Origin: Gnetum montanum
Lineage: Eukaryota; Streptophyta; Gnetopsida; Gnetales; Gnetaceae
Assembly (NCBI GenBank): GCA_015680685.1
Contig: MNCI01013853.1
Coordinates: forward strand, 320,551-384,550
Direction: 5' to 3'
Length of the DNA: 64,000 nt
Part shown: in pieces, positions 31,613-44,716 of the stretch
How the letters are laid out: each line of letters starts with the position of its first letter
Position numbering within the stretch: position 1 is the stretch's first letter
Notes under the pieces: model-generated
Told to the model about the DNA's origin: nothing
Databases searched by the model: none
The model's input: only the letters and a program-made list of their open reading frames with translations
Program-made: the position numbers and the translations under genes

Positions 31613-33570
31613 TACCCCCATGACTAAATAAAACCCCATCCTTGAGTTAATAGGATAGGACTAAGCTTTCTTTACGAAATTGGAAAAGTATGAAATTATT
31701 GACTAATGCTAACTTCTGACTAACTTAGATGGAAAAAATAGACTCTGAGTGCCCAACTATATAGAGTTACGATCGTTACAAAATTGAGTGTTCATAATAA
31801 GAGAAGTAAACACCCTGGATAAAACTAACATCCAACACCTCTTGGTAACTAGAGAATGAGAGAGAGGAGATCCAATGATCATGGATGATCCACATCATGT
31901 AGTATTTCCGCATTAACCTTGGTGAAGATAATCTTGCTTCTAGTCCATTATTCCCACTACAATGACAACAGAACCATGAATTAGTATGCAATGTGCAACA
32001 CATAGCTGTTAAATGCCTTATCTTGTCAATGGTTACACTTTGCTAGGTTATGATTGTGGTAGATTAATTTCTTTAATAGTGTTAGTGCCAAGGTTGACAA
32101 ATAGGGTAAAATATATAAGTAGTCCACTAAATTTGAAAAATTTCAACATAAGAAAATATTTGAAGAGGGTGTAAGAATTCACAATAATAAAAAGGAATGT
32201 TTACTGAAAATGTTATGAAGATGTGCACAATTGGATGTCATTGATGAGGCAAACAAAAGGATTTGATTGTAAGAGTGTCTATGGGTAAAGAACTTAACTA
32301 ACCCAACAAAAAGATATGCAAGTGGATCCTTCCCAAAATAGGCAAAGGTGTTTTATTCCCTTGCATAACTTCAAATCAAAGGGTCCATGGGCTTTGGATG
32401 ATTAATGATTATAGGAGGTTAAGTGCAAAAACCCAGAAGAAACTACCTAGGAATTTTGACACATCAAACCAGGATATCGAACAAGAACATGAAACCAGTA
32501 GTGAGGTGAAACATGTAAGCATAGATGGATGAGAGAGTGTGGAATGGAGTTCCTAATTAAAGTAACATGAAGTCCCTTGTGGATTTTATGGTTAAATAAC
32601 TTTGATAAGATCTATCATTAATCTAGAACAAAACCTACCACATTCAGTCACTTCGCATTGTCATCCTAAGACTAGTCCATCCCCTTGAGACACAAGAGTG
32701 CTACCACAGAACAACCAATGTTCCTTATTAAAGAAGAAAAGAGAAGTAAAGAATGGGTATCATGTCTTTCTAGTCTCATAACCAATGCTTGTAGCCCATT
32801 TATTTTATCTAAGGGGTGTGCTTTGAATATCCATAATTTTTTTAAAATGGAAACCACACCATGTAAAAACATATGCATTGACTTTGTCTAAGAGGTGTAC
32901 TTTGAATTTTCATTAATTTTTTTATGAGAACCACACCATGAAAAGACTAATTCAACTTCTTTTTATTGGTCGACATGGAACAGTAAGAAATCCATGAAAG
33001 CACACATGCACCCAGGCAAAAAGACAGACATAAAGAATACAGAATCCCCTTGAAGTCACACCTTGTTCAAACCTTTGAATCCTTTTCAATTTCAAAAACT
33101 ACCAAAGTCAAAAATTTATTAAAGTTTTGTTCATGAAAAAGGGACTACATGTTTCTAAAATAAGGAAAACCATAGAGTTTGTGGATGGGTGGATGTTGTG
33201 GACTCACTGCTTATTTCACAAAAAGGAAACCATGTCCTAATCATCCATAATGAATTCCAAAGCTAGAATCTAGACACCAACAATCAAATAACAAAAATAG
33301 TACATACCACCATTGATCAATGCATTACCCCTATACCTAGCACTTATTAACAAAAAGTTAGAAAATCACACAAAAATAAAAGAAAATATAAAAGAAGTGT
33401 AAGATATTCAAGAAATAGCAAAGGTACTAATGATGGTGTAAAAAAAATTAGAAAATATTAATAACATAAAAACAAGAAGATGTAAAATAAAGAATGTGTA
33501 AAACAAAAAGTTGTAAAACAAAAAGATGAAAAACACTTAAGAATCCTAAAGACTAGAATGGGGGGTGACC
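31613..33570. other. non-coding 3' region of element B
   Basis: No gene. It starts with the polypurine tract (minus CATGGGGGTA). It shares blocks with C (35647-37560) and A (12336-13700), including a decayed conserved block at 32322-32342 and GAGAACCACACCATG (32925-32940; compare 37005-37020 in C). An A-rich tract at 33300-33530 is low complexity. Confidence 0.6.
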
Positions 33571-34789
33571 CTAAAAACTAAAAATTTGGCCATGACAAGG
33601 ATTAATAAGTAGATAAATAGGGTCGATGCATGTATTAAACATTGGTAACCATTCATGCCCGAGCCATTGGGTGTCTATTTGTGGCGTGGTGGCAAGGTAG
33701 AAAAATTGTTGGTCACATACTTGATGGTTAAATGTATGGTGGGTTAGGGTATGAGGTGTGTTAACATTATGGATGTCTAGCCCAAAATTGCACCCTTGAT
33801 CATGATATGGTATGCATGGATTTATTTTTCTCACCACCCTATTAGATTCATTGTTTGGATTTGGGATTGGAGTACTGATGGATGGTGGTCCTTATGTATG
33901 ATCAGAGGACATTGGTTGAGACAAGGAAGGTGGTGCACCAGATTGGCCTTATGTTGGCTTAGATAATATGGTGGATCCATGCATGGTCTGCTTTGGCTTA
34001 CGACCTTTCCTCTAAAAGGGACATTTTTTATGTTGGAGGTGAGACCCATTGGTATTAGCATGTTTATGTACATTTGTAGCATAAGTGGCATTCATTTGTT
34101 GATATTGTGATGTCAAACCTTCTTGTGTTGATAGTGGTGGCATATAACAAGATGGAGTATAAGAATATCGAGGGTAGGATGAATGGTAAAAGGTGTGAGG
34201 TGGTGATCCTTTAGGGAATGTCATGGGTCAATGGTACTTGGGAGAGTGGTAGTGGCGATTAGAAGTAGAGGATGTAGAACTAGTTGGAGAAATAAGGTGT
34301 TGAATGTAATATCCATGCAAGTATAGTAGATAGGACGGATCATACTGATTTGATGGTGGCCTTCCTCATAATTGTGATTGTTGCCACTGAAATTGATGAC
34401 CATGTTGAGGTTGGTAATAAGTCCCCCTAGGATGGTATAATCAGTCGTGGGACTATCTATAATTACCTTGTGGAAGAGGAAATATCTCAGGCATGTGCTT
34501 TTGTAGAAACTTCTAATTTAAGGCACCTAACCAATACTCCTATAGATGAAACAAGACTAGCCAGTGGCCCTTCAGATGATCATATATGCATATGTCACAT
34601 CCATTATTTTCATCTATGGTTGAGTCTATAGCCACACTTTCTTTAGCCATTTTTCCCATTTGCCAAAAAGTGTTCCTAGCTATTTCTTAGTTTTGTATCC
34701 TTTGTTTAGTATGATCACCTGGCTTATTTTGCAGGATCCTCTCATTGACCATCTTAATGAGAGTTGTAACATTTTCACATATCCATTTG
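33571..34789 (-). pseudogene. gag of element B, C-terminal part
   Basis: After the C insertion, B gag resumes on the minus strand (KWICENVTTLIKMVNERILQ), then the zinc-knuckle-like CDICIYDHLKGH (about 34600-34565; its last Cys appears lost). A Pro/Tyr/Ser/His-rich tail follows, with MTFPKGSPPHTFYHSSYPRYSY at 34224 and NPCIPYHDQGCNFG at 33820, matching A gag's NPCIPSSG region. Open segments 34224-34012 and 33837-33571 share a frame. Stops and at least one frameshift are present. Confidence 0.75.
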
Positions 34790-34794
34790 GACAT

Positions 34795-35646
34795 TGATGA
34801 GCGACGAGGTACCCCTATGCCCAACCATATGAATACGAGCATTTACACAAAATTCGGTCAAACTCGAAGGATTAAGTGCTTATGCACCTACGCAAAACAA
34901 GGATGAGTTATGCGATCATTGTCTTCCCAAGCTTACTTGTAAGTCTCAATTGTATGGTTAAGTAAACTTGAGGTATGTGATTTTTATTATTTTATGTTTT
35001 ATGTTCTTGATGTGTAAAAGAGGGAAATGAGGTAATTTAATAACTAACTTGATTTAACTAGTTAACTATTCTCTAGCTAGTCCTACTACTAGCATCCATT
35101 CCCACTCTCTGGACATATCCTAAACTAGTGTAACACTACTGGGATTACCAAACACAAGTTGTTATTGGGTTACCAAGTGTTCCATGTATGCTCGAAGTGG
35201 TTGTGTTGAGTGTGCTAATTAATTTGTAATTGACAAATTAATAATTCTATGAAATAACATTAAGTAACTATTGAAAGCATTAAATAACAGTAAATATCAT
35301 GAAATAAAATAATTAAGCTATTTGGAATGTTGCAAGTTTTATCACAAAGTTCATCTTTATTTTCGAACATAAGGTGTGCTTAAGTACACAATGCTCAAAT
35401 AAAGATCTGTTCACTTTATGACTCCTACTACGGGCACTCAGAAATAATTCTAACTCTGGAAGGGAAAAACTACAAGAGTTTAGCTAAGGGACTAAAAACT
35501 AATGCTAAACCAAATGCCCTTATCTCCTATTTATAGCCAACGAGATAGGTTCTAACATCGCATGTCTGATATCTTTTTGACATCTCTGATATCGTGTATT
35601 CGATATCGAGGGTCTGATATTAGGGGTCCAATATTGAGACTCATCA
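34795..35646 (-). repeat. 3' LTR of element C
   Basis: 852 bp, TGATGAG...CTCATCA. TATA box CTATAAATA lies on the minus strand at 35536-35528. The U3 palindromic array (GATATC-based, CGATATCGAGGGTCTGATAT style) is at 35553-35640. In the first 76 plus-strand bases 12 differ from the partner LTR, 11 of them transitions. Confidence 0.92.
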
Positions 35647-37560
35647 TACCCCCATGAATGAATGAAAACTCATCCTTGAGTTTCTTACAAAATATTGGGA
35701 ATGTATGGAATTATTAACTAAACGACAATTGATGATGACATAGAATGACAAACTCAAAGTGCCTGCTAAATGGATCGTGAAACATATTACAACATTAGTG
35801 TGCATAACGATTATGGTGAACACTATACATAGATGACATCCAGACCCTCATTTGATAGCTTGAAGAGAGAGGGAAAAGAAAGAAAATGAGGTGAATTGTT
35901 GCCAATGTTAGGAATGTGCACACCATTTTTCATCCATGGCCACATGACCAAGCTTGTTCCTTGCGTAAATGCTCTAGCTCTAGTCCATGCTAAGTGCTCC
36001 CTCTTATCCCAGTCCATTGTTTAGGTGGTCGCCATCTACACACACAACACAATCATGAATTAGCAAGGATATATAAGATATAATGTAGTTGATACCTTGC
36101 CTCAATATGAAGCTCATTGGCTATGTTGTGGGTATGGTAGATACTAGGTTAGAGGTTTCTAAGTGATAACTACCTAAGCTGTAGGGGTGAGATAAGTAAT
36201 GGAAAAATTTGAGATAAGCCCCCACAACTAAGACCGAACCTCTAGTAGCAATAGGATGGAAAATGAAAGAAAAAGGAAGATAAGAAGAATAACAATGGTG
36301 AAGCTAGTAAAAATGTATAGAAGGGTAGATAAAAATGGGTTTCATAGATGGGGTGAAATAAGAAATAGTTGACTGGAAGAAATGTTTAAGGAAAAGAACT
36401 TAACAATTGCACCCAGAAAGAAATGCTAGTGGGTCCTCCCCAAAGCAGGCTCATGCCCATTATGCCCTGAAAAACCCACAAACCAAAGAGTTTGTAGCCT
36501 CTAAGAATGACACATGGAAATAATAGTTAAGAATTCACCCACAAAAATTTACCAAAGAATGACAATGCATTGACCAAGATACAGATGAATGACAAAATCA
36601 ACAATGAGGTGGAATATGGAAAGCAATACGGGAAGAGAAGAGAGAATGGAATGGAATCCAAAAATCAAGGTTGTCTAAAGTCTCCTATATAGTATGTGGT
36701 TAAGGTGACTTAATAAAGTTTAGAGAAAATCCAAATTAAAACTAACCACATCCAGTGACCTCGTATCAACAAAGTTGACCAACCTATCCTCCTGAAGTAA
36801 CAAGAATGCTTTCACAGAGCAACCACCATCCCAGAAAGAGAAGAATAGAGAAGCAAGAAGTGAGAAAGGGGCTTAGTTAGAGAGAACCTTCAGGCATGGG
36901 TAGCATGTATTTCTAGTGCCATAATTAGTGCTTGTAGCCCATGTTTCTTGATTATGTTTAAGGGGTATGCTTTGAATTCTCATTAGTTTTTTTTTTGAGT
37001 GAGAACCACGCCATGCAAGGACATATTTGATTTATTCAACTTCTTGAGATTAGTCGATAGCGGGATGGTGGAAAACCTATGAGGAGCATTTAAGTACCCA
37101 AGAGAATAGACAGCACAAATGCGTTGAATCCCCTTGAGATCACACCATTTTCAATCCATTTTAATCTTTTTTTGGTTTGAAGAATATCAAGCCACCAATT
37201 CATTAATAGGTTTGCTTAGAAAAAGGGACAGTATAGTTCCAAAATCAAGGGAAATCATAGAGTTGAATAGATGAATGGATGATGTGGACTCATTGCCTAT
37301 TTTATCAAAAGAAGCCATATCTTAGCATCGATGTTGAAAGTCAAAGCTAAAATCCAAACATTAGCAAGTAACACTATTATAGTACAATCCACCATCATGA
37401 GCACTTATTATATGACAAGTGAGAGTTAATTAGACAAAATGAAACAAAGGAAGAAATAGTAAAAATGTTAACGATGGTGTAAAAAAAAACAAGTAAACAT
37501 GAAAAATGTGTAAAACAAAAAGGACAGAAGAAACTAAGGACTTAGAGTCATTAGCATTGG
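35647..37560. other. non-coding block between integrase and 3' LTR of element C
   Basis: No gene. The conserved block GTGGGTCCTCCCCAAAGCAG at 36429 and the CTTCAGGCATGGGTAGCATG region (36890) are shared with A (12649 and 13131) and, decayed, with B. This slot is where A has ORF2 and where Athila elements can carry an env-like gene. Confidence 0.65.
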
Positions 37561-38760
37561 TGGCCTTCTCCCCATGATTGAGTCAAAAGAAGGAGATTCA
37601 AAGTAATGAGAAGGGTTGTCAATTAACAAAGGTAGTGGTAGAATTGGCTATTTTAAGCTCATGTAAAGGTTTGGTTTGCTAGATGTTAACCAATAATTTC
37701 TTATTCGGGCTTTCAGGTTTATATATCATCATGGCCCCTAAAGAAAAAGTTTCATGAATAATATAAGGTTCTTCCCACAACATTTGAAATTTAGTTCATT
37801 GTGACAAATGTGCAGGATTCTAATAGAGAACCCTATCTCCTAGTTGGTACGTCAATTTTCTAATTTTTAGGTCGTGACATTGTTTGTTGAAGGCCTTGTA
37901 TAGTTTGTTAGATGGCAAGTTGGCCAAATGGTTCTCATCTAGCAAGTTAAGATTCATTAATCATTCCTTTTGCACTAGATTAACGTTAAGGTTAAGGTCA
38001 CATGTTGTAGATAGTATACAGAGCTTAGCTTGGATAGGAAGTGTTGGAAGTTTACCAAACACTAACTCCTAGGGAGAGTAGCCTATAGGGAGTTTCCATG
38101 TGGAGTGGTAGGCCCAAAGAGCATTGTTCATATTGGTGCTCCAGTCTCACCTATATTTGCTAATGGTTCATGTCAAGATTTTTGTAATTTCCCTATTGGT
38201 GACTTTATCTTGACCATTTTCTTGAGAATGATATGGTGTAGTTAGTTTATGCTTAACTCCTAAGCATTGCATCAACTTCCAAAAAGTTGCACGAGGCATG
38301 CCAAACATATTTATGTTTTGTTGTTGAACAAATCATGTAGTAGTAAATGATGTACAGTCGATAAAAATAGCTTCTTCTACCCACTTTGTAAATTAATCAA
38401 CAACAACATCAATGTATGCTTTTCCATTGAACATTGGTGTGATAGGCCTCATAAAATCAATACTCCATTGTTGTGGACCTTCTAGTCTAGCAGTCATTCC
38501 CTCATCGCATTGGCAGTGCTCACAAGATTGGACAAAATCATGGGTGTCCCAAAATAATGTAGGCCAATAGTATCCTACAAGCAATATTTTAATCGTTGTT
38601 CATCTCCTAGCATAATGACCCCCATAGAGGCCCTCATGAGCATCTTGGAGAACTTGCAATTGATCTATGTCAAGAACACACCATCGAACCAAGCCATTGG
38701 AACATACCTTGCAAATGTGTCCATTAATTTCCATGAAATGTTTGACTTGGTGGATAAACT
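37561..38760 (-). pseudogene. integrase of element C
   Basis: Minus strand from about 38760: the HHCC region (DAHEGLYGGHYA, then CEHCQC at about 38520), followed by the core. The open segment 38584-38393 reads YYWPTLFWDTHDFVQSCEHCQC and EGPQQWSIDFMRPITP, then DVVVD and FTKWVE: the first catalytic Asp lies in WSIDFMRP and the second region follows near 38350-38220 (LGVKHKLTTPYHSQENGQ). The C-terminal part (LAKLPSNKLYKAFNKQCHD-like, YQLGDRVLY) runs to about 37800. Integrase joins the cDNA to host DNA. Stops such as the TAG before FTKWVE inactivate it. It is in the same frame as RT and RNase H upstream. Confidence 0.85.
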
Positions 38761-40260
38761 ATTGTTTCTTTTTAATGTCTAGCCCTTGTGGTGTTTCTTG
38801 CATGAGAAGACAAGTAAGAATGCTACTATACTAGTTTGTATTTATGGGTGATTGATTGTTTATCACACCTACAAAGAGGAGTTCATTAGGGAAGTGATCA
38901 AAAATTGAGTATTCATCCTCTTTGTTGTCCCATTGCAACCGAGATAAATGAACAAGAAAAACATTCTTTGTGCCTTTACAATCTACTATCGTGATATCAA
39001 ACTCTTTCACGATCAATAGCCATCGTATGACATGAGGGCTCACTATTGGTTTATTCATGAGGAGCTGAGTTGCACTATTATATGTGTGTACAAATACTTT
39101 ATAGCCTAATACATAGTGCCTAAATTTTTCTAGTGCAAACACCATAGCCATTAACTCTTTTTCTATTACTGTATAGTTGAGTTGTGTACTAGCAAGAATT
39201 TGACTTGCACAGTGAATGTAATAGGGACATTTTTGGTCATCTAACTATGTAAGTATGACTCCTAGAGCAAAATTAGACACATCAATCATTATATGGAACG
39301 GTCTGAACCAGTCAGGAGCTTGTAAAATGGGTGGTTCTATGAGCTTCAATTTCAAAGTTTGGAAAGGTAGCTCACATTCCTTAGTCCATTCAAAGGATTC
39401 GTCCTTCTTCATTAATTCTACCAATGGTTTCGCAATCTTCGAAAATTTCTCGATGAAGCATCTATAACAACCAGTATATCCAAGGAATGATCGAACATCT
39501 TCTATAATTTTAGGTTGATGAGTGATTCCTTGGATGACCTTAATTTTTTCAGGATGTACCTCCATCCCTATTTGTGAAATTTTATGTCCTAATACAATGC
39601 CCTCTTGGACCATTAAGTGGGTTTTGTACCAATTGAGCCCTAGGTTGGTTTCTACACATTGTCTCAGTACTTTCTCCAATCGGTCCAATGCTTGTTCAAA
39701 GTCTGCTCTATAAGTGGAGAAATCATCTATAAAAACCTTCATACCATTCCCTATTTGTTACTAAAATATACTAAGAATTAGATGTTGAAATGTTGCTGAA
39801 GCATTGCATAAGCCAAACAACATTTTCCTATATGCAAATGTACCCCAAGGACTCATGCATGGAGTCTTGGATTGGTCTTCTAGTGCTATTTCAATTTGAT
39901 TGTACCCACTATAACCATCCAAAAAACTATAATAACAATGCCCTACAATGGTATCTAAATCTTAGTCAACGAATGATAATGGAAAATGGCATTTAAATGT
40001 TGCCATGTTTAATAGCCTAAAGTTTATACACACCCTCCATTTACCACCTTTTTTAGGTACAATGACTAATGGACTAACCCATTCCCTATCAACAATGGGG
40101 TAGATAAACCCATCCCTTAGAAGTTGTTCAATTTCTTCTTTGACTACTTGCTTAAGCTTTGTGTTCAGTTGTCTTTATGATTGTTGTCAAGGTTTCATAG
40201 AGGGGTTAGTGTAGGTTCTAGGTTGGCATATCCTAGGATCTATTTTGGTTAATTTGGAAT
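38761..40260 (-). pseudogene. reverse transcriptase and RNase H of element C
   Basis: RT: GGKWRVCINFRLLN (about 40050-40010), FLDGYSGYNQIEIA, PWGTFAYRKMLFGLCNA, then the open segment 39742-39245 beginning MKVFIDDFSTY (catalytic DD pair present). CVETNLGLNWYKTHL, GIVLGHKIS, VRSFLGYTGCYRCFIEKFSKIAKPL and APDWFRPFHIMIDVSNFALG follow. RNase H continues at 39151-38831 (MAMVFALEKFRHYVLGYKVFVHTYN, VRWLL-like, FDITIVDCKGTKNVFLVHLSRL); the usual D of VHTDH is changed to Y or N. Both segments are in one frame. The sequence is closest to the Athila lineage as I know it. It would copy element RNA into cDNA primed by tRNA-Asp. Confidence 0.88.
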
Positions 40261-41380
40261 ATGACCAAGCAAAGGTTTTGAACCATTTGTTCACCATCTT
40301 CAGTAGTTTTTCTTTCTATTGAGGAGTAAGCTTCGCATTAATGATTACTAATTTTCCATTCTTGAGAAATGTATACTCCATAATGGTGGGAAATGGTTTT
40401 AATTCAAGGGGCTCTTTCTTAAACTTATTAGGGATTTTCAACTTCTCCTAGTTGATATTTTCAGTTTCAGTACTTGGAAGTTGGCGATGGACTTGCTCTA
40501 ATGTATCTATGCTATCAATATAGGCACAAGTCAAGTTCTCAGTTTGTTCTATGCATATAGTTGAATTGCTCTCTTGGTCAACTATCAACCATTGGGTGCC
40601 TTCTTATCTTGTGGTTACTACATACAGGCATCTTTGTAAGTCAGTCACTTGTGCACATTGGTTGCATGTAGGCAATGTTAAGCATTGTACAAACTAGGAC
40701 TTCTACACACAGTTGCTCCCTATGTCACTATATGCGATGCATGGAACTTTCTTCTTCTCAATCTTTCCAAACATATTTTCTTTTGATATCTCTAGGGAAA
40801 GATCACGTATTCCTAGGCATGCATCAATCATACTTATCCATGCTCTTCCCATTATGATTGAAAAGTCCCCTTATAATTGTTGACTTGGATCACTAAGAAA
40901 TTGATTAGATATGACAAACCACAAATAGTGGTGACAATGTTCTCAACTAGTCCCAATGGAACAGTGATGGATTGGTTGGTCAACTCTAAATAGATGTTAC
41001 TTTTCTTTAACGGAGGTAGGTTCTAGGCTTTATACATTTCCTGGGAGATCAAGTTTACACCAGAAACTGAATCCAAAAGAGCTTTGCAAGGCTCATTTTC
41101 AGTGATTTGCAAATAAATAAGAGAACTTTCAAGATCAGAGAATTTCCTAGGAAGATGGCCAGTTTTAATCTAATCAGTGATGGCATGGGTTAACATGATA
41201 ATATGTGTTGGGTGTGGTTTTTGGTTTGAAGAAAGATTTGGAAATTCAAATGATAATGAGGTGTTTGGATAATTAGCCACTTGTGGTTGTAAGGATTTGG
41301 TTGGAATATTGGTTCTAAAGAAAGGTCTCTTCTTTGATTGGTTGTCCAAACCAATAGTAAGTCGAGGGTTGACAACCCTT
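40261..41380 (-). pseudogene. protease region of element C
   Basis: Minus strand at about 41115-40950 reads ITENEPCKALLDSVSGVNLISQEMYKA, LPPLKKSNIYLELTNQSI and PLGLVENIV, the retroviral-type aspartic protease. The active-site DSGSG is changed to DSVSG. Upstream is the Pro/Asn/Gln-rich gag-protease linker, and downstream a poorly readable stretch leads into RT. Frames are broken. Confidence 0.7.
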
Positions 41381-43719
41381 ATAGCATTATGTTGCTGCGG
41401 CTGGATAGGAAGCTTGCCCTACATAGTTGGAGCAAGTGGTAATAGAGTTGAGGGTGGAAGTGGTGCAAACAGATGAGAAGGATAATGCATATGTAGAACA
41501 TCACTCCTAGGGGAAGGAGCTCTATAGTACTTAGGGATCTGGTAGTGATGCTGAGGAGTGACGTGACTAGTAGAGTCATGTGGAGAGATCAACTATTGAA
41601 CGTAATACCCATATGGGTCAGGTTGACGATAAGGGTATTGTTGACATGGTAGTGGCATTCCCCATAGTTGTGGATATTGTCACTATTGATACTGTTCATT
41701 TGGTTGTGGTAGAGCTCCACTTGAATAATATGTCAAGGGTTGGTGGAACTGCCTTGGGTTACCTTGAGGATAAGGTAACCTTTTGGGTGTTTATCATCTA
41801 CTTAACTGTGGGTTTAGTGCATATACCCAAGACTCTTGTAGATGTGGCACTACTGGGCAACATCCTTTAGGATCGTCATATTAGCATATCTCACATCCAC
41901 CATCATTGTCTATGTTTGAATCCACAACCTCTTCAATAATGGCAACTTTTCCGTTACCCTTGTTATGTGCATACTCAGCTTCTTTCTTTTTCATTCTTTC
42001 TTAGTCACTACTTTGTTCTCTAGACTCCTCTACTATTTTTTAGAAAAATTTGAAACTAATCATCTAGGGAGTTCCACATTTTATCTACCTTTGATGATAC
42101 TTCTAATGTAGACTTTTGAATGGAAAAAGTCTTTCTATTCACCATCTCTTCAAGTGGTGACTCTTCTTCATCTTCACAAAATCTAATTTCCTTCTTTCGA
42201 AGTGAAGAATCTCTATTGTACTCTTCCACACTTTCTCTTTTCCTCAACTCACTTTCCTCCTTGGCAACTTGCTCCAACAATATTTGTATTTGGTGGGCTC
42301 TGAGCTCAGATATCCTTCCTTGGGCATAAGTCCTTCTCTGCATTTCGTACCTAAGCCCATCCATGAGATGGCATCGTTGTTCCTTTTGAAAGTAACCATG
42401 GCCAGGGCAACAATGTAATAATGTATAATATTGGCCCGTGGCAACATCCAAGTGTTCATATCCTCCTTGTTTCCATCCTTGGATTTGCCTATGCAGGTTG
42501 GACACTTGGGAGTACATTTGATACTTATCGTTGAATAGCTTTAACATGGTACTCCATCGATAAGTGGATTTTAGTTCTATGGACTAGTACCAGATTTATA
42601 CTTCTTTGATCAATGTTCATGGAAACAACTTTAACTTTTGGCATTCATTTTCTATATTTTGTAAGGCACATGTGTCGTGGAATGCTTGTAAATGATTTTG
42701 AGGATCAACATTGTATCCCCCCTAAAATTGTGGGATGTTATTCATGTCTAGTCTTTTGATCCTACTATCTTTCTAGTGCCTTGTTGGAATCCTAATAGCC
42801 TCTATTATATCTAACATACTTTAGGTGGTGAGTAGGGGTTCATTGTGATTGTACTATCTATGGCGTCTATGATGCCTATGCTATTCCCTACTCTCCCTTC
42901 TTTCGTGATTGTCTCTATAGATTGCTCTCATCACATTTTTCAACTCCTTTGTCTATGATCTCTATTTTTCTTACCATTGAACTCATGGTCTTTCCCCTTG
43001 TGACTGTGTTCAGATCCCAAAGGAGAGGGGGAAGAAGATGATAAAGGTGAAGAGGAAGGAGGACTAGCACCATGATGACTCCTATCCCTTTCTCTTTGAT
43101 GGTTGCAGCCTCGATCACGGTTACAATGTTTGTCATTATCATGTGTTCATATTCCTTTTTTGAACCCTTTATGTCCACTAGTACTAGAACCTAGGTTATG
43201 ACTAGTTGAGTGAAGATTTTGATACACAAATCCTTGACCGAAGTCAATGAGAGGAACATCATTTTTTGGAAAACCTCCTGAGATAGGTTCACCACCCTCG
43301 TTTTCACTTAGGACATACAAGACATCTTGAGACCACTTTCCCTTCATGGATTTGTAATGTATCTCCTATTATAGATCTCTCTGGCATTGTGCCTTTGTGG
43401 TTCAATAATCTCTTGAATCTTATTCATGCACAATGTACTTTGATTATAAGTGTTACATACCAATTCCAGTGAGAGCATGAAGAAGCATGCCCGGGAGTGA
43501 GCAACTGGGAGGTAACACTATGTTACCTTTTAAATCATTCCATTGTAGTTGTTCATCCTAGTGGACGATAAAGGTAAAGTTTGGTATATACTTATCCATA
43601 AGAGTGTATACCATGCAAAACTGTTGGGGCACTGGCGGATCATCATGTGCACTCTACCTCCGATTGTTCATGGTATCAAACCTAGTCTGTGAAGGACTCT
43701 CATAAGAAGAAGGAGACAT
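41381..43719 (-). pseudogene. gag of element C
   Basis: Starts at ATG 43719 (MSPSSYESPSQTRFD). The N-terminal part is poorly conserved but matches element D, with a Ser/His/Asp-rich segment (43050-42990). The capsid-like core is clear in the open segment 42547-42056: MLKLFNDKYQMYSQVSNLHRQI, GWKQGGYEHLDVATGQYYTLLHCC, GHGYFQKEQRCHLMDGLRYE, ILLEQVAKEESELRKRESVEEY. A zinc-knuckle-like CEIC.YDDPKGCCP lies at about 41895-41855, followed by a Pro/Gln/Tyr-rich tail (CQQYPYRQPDPYGYYV at about 41640). The 42547 segment is not in the frame of the start, so at least one frameshift exists. Confidence 0.85.
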
Positions 43720-43836
43720 GGCTGATTATTTAGTGTGTAATACCTTTTTCCAGTGATTGTAGCATAGTTAACTCTAAGGGTTCGTTCCAACGATGGAAAT
43801 ATTTTTGAAGTTCTAATCATCACACAAACAAAAAAG

Positions 43837-43855
43837 TCCTCGACAATAGTCCCAA
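43837..43855 (-). other. primer binding site of element C
   Basis: Minus strand TTGGGACTATTGTCGAGGA directly after the LTR, a decayed tRNA-Asp-type site. Confidence 0.6.
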
Positions 43856-44711
43856 TGATGAGCAACAAGGTACTCCTATGTCCAACCATATGAATACGAG
43901 CGTTTATGCATGATCTAGTCAAACTCGAAGGATTAAGTGATTATGCACCTATGCAAAACAAGGATGAGTTATGCGATCATTGTCTTCCCAAGTTTACTTG
44001 TAAGGCTCAATTGTATGCTTAAGTAAACTCAAGGTATGTGATTTTTATTATTTTATGTTTTATGTTCTTGATGCATAAAAGAGGGAAATGAAGTAATTTA
44101 ATAACTAACTTTATTTAACTAGTTAACTATTCTCTAACTAGTCTTAACACCAGCATCCATTCCCACTCTTTAGAGACATCCTGAACCAATGTAATACTAC
44201 CAGGATTACCAAATGCTAGTTCATTGGTAATTGGTAATTGAGTGTTCCGCGTATGCTCAAAGTGCTCGTGTTGAGTGTGCTAGTTCATTGGTAATTGACA
44301 ATTAATAATTCTATGAAATAACATTAAGTAACTATTGAAAGTATTAAATAATAGTAAATAACATGATTTGAAATAATTAAGCTATTCTAAATGTTGCAAG
44401 GTTTATGAAAAATTTTATCTTTATTTCCTGACATAAGGTGTGCTCAGGTACACAATGCTCAAATAAAGATCCGTTCACTTTATGCCTCTTGCTGTGGGCA
44501 CTCAGAAATAACTGTAACTCTAGAAGGGAAAAAAATACAAGATTTCAAGTAAGGGACTAAAAAGTAATGCCAAACCAAGTTCCCCTATCTCCTATTTATA
44601 GCTAATGAGACAAGTTCTGACATCGCATGTCCGATATTGCTTCAACAACTTCGATATCATGTATCTGATATCGAGGGTTCGATATTGAGGGTCTGATATC
44701 TAGACTCATCA
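43856..44711 (-). repeat. 5' LTR of element C
   Basis: 856 bp, TGATGAG...CTCATCA. TATA box CTATAAATA on the minus strand at 44601-44593; GATATC-based palindrome array at 44622-44705. A short internal repeat of TTCATTGGTAATTG (44220-44300) distinguishes it from the partner. Confidence 0.92.
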
Positions 44712-44716
44712 GACAT

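Larger units (their letters stand above)
34795..44711 (-). mobile_element. Athila-type LTR retrotransposon C (gag-pol), nested in B
   Basis: LTRs 34795-35646 and 43856-44711 are flanked by perfect target duplications GACAT (34790-34794 and 44712-44716). Length is 9917 bp, minus orientation. In order: 5' LTR, primer site, gag, protease, RT, RNase H, integrase, a 1.9-kb non-coding block, polypurine tract (CATGGGGGTA), 3' LTR. RT has the Athila-like FIDDFSTY box and CVETNLGLNWYKTHLMVQEG. Stops and frameshifts disable it. No ORF2 lies between integrase and the 3' LTR. It is the only element here with a polymerase and could represent the autonomous type. Confidence 0.92.
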
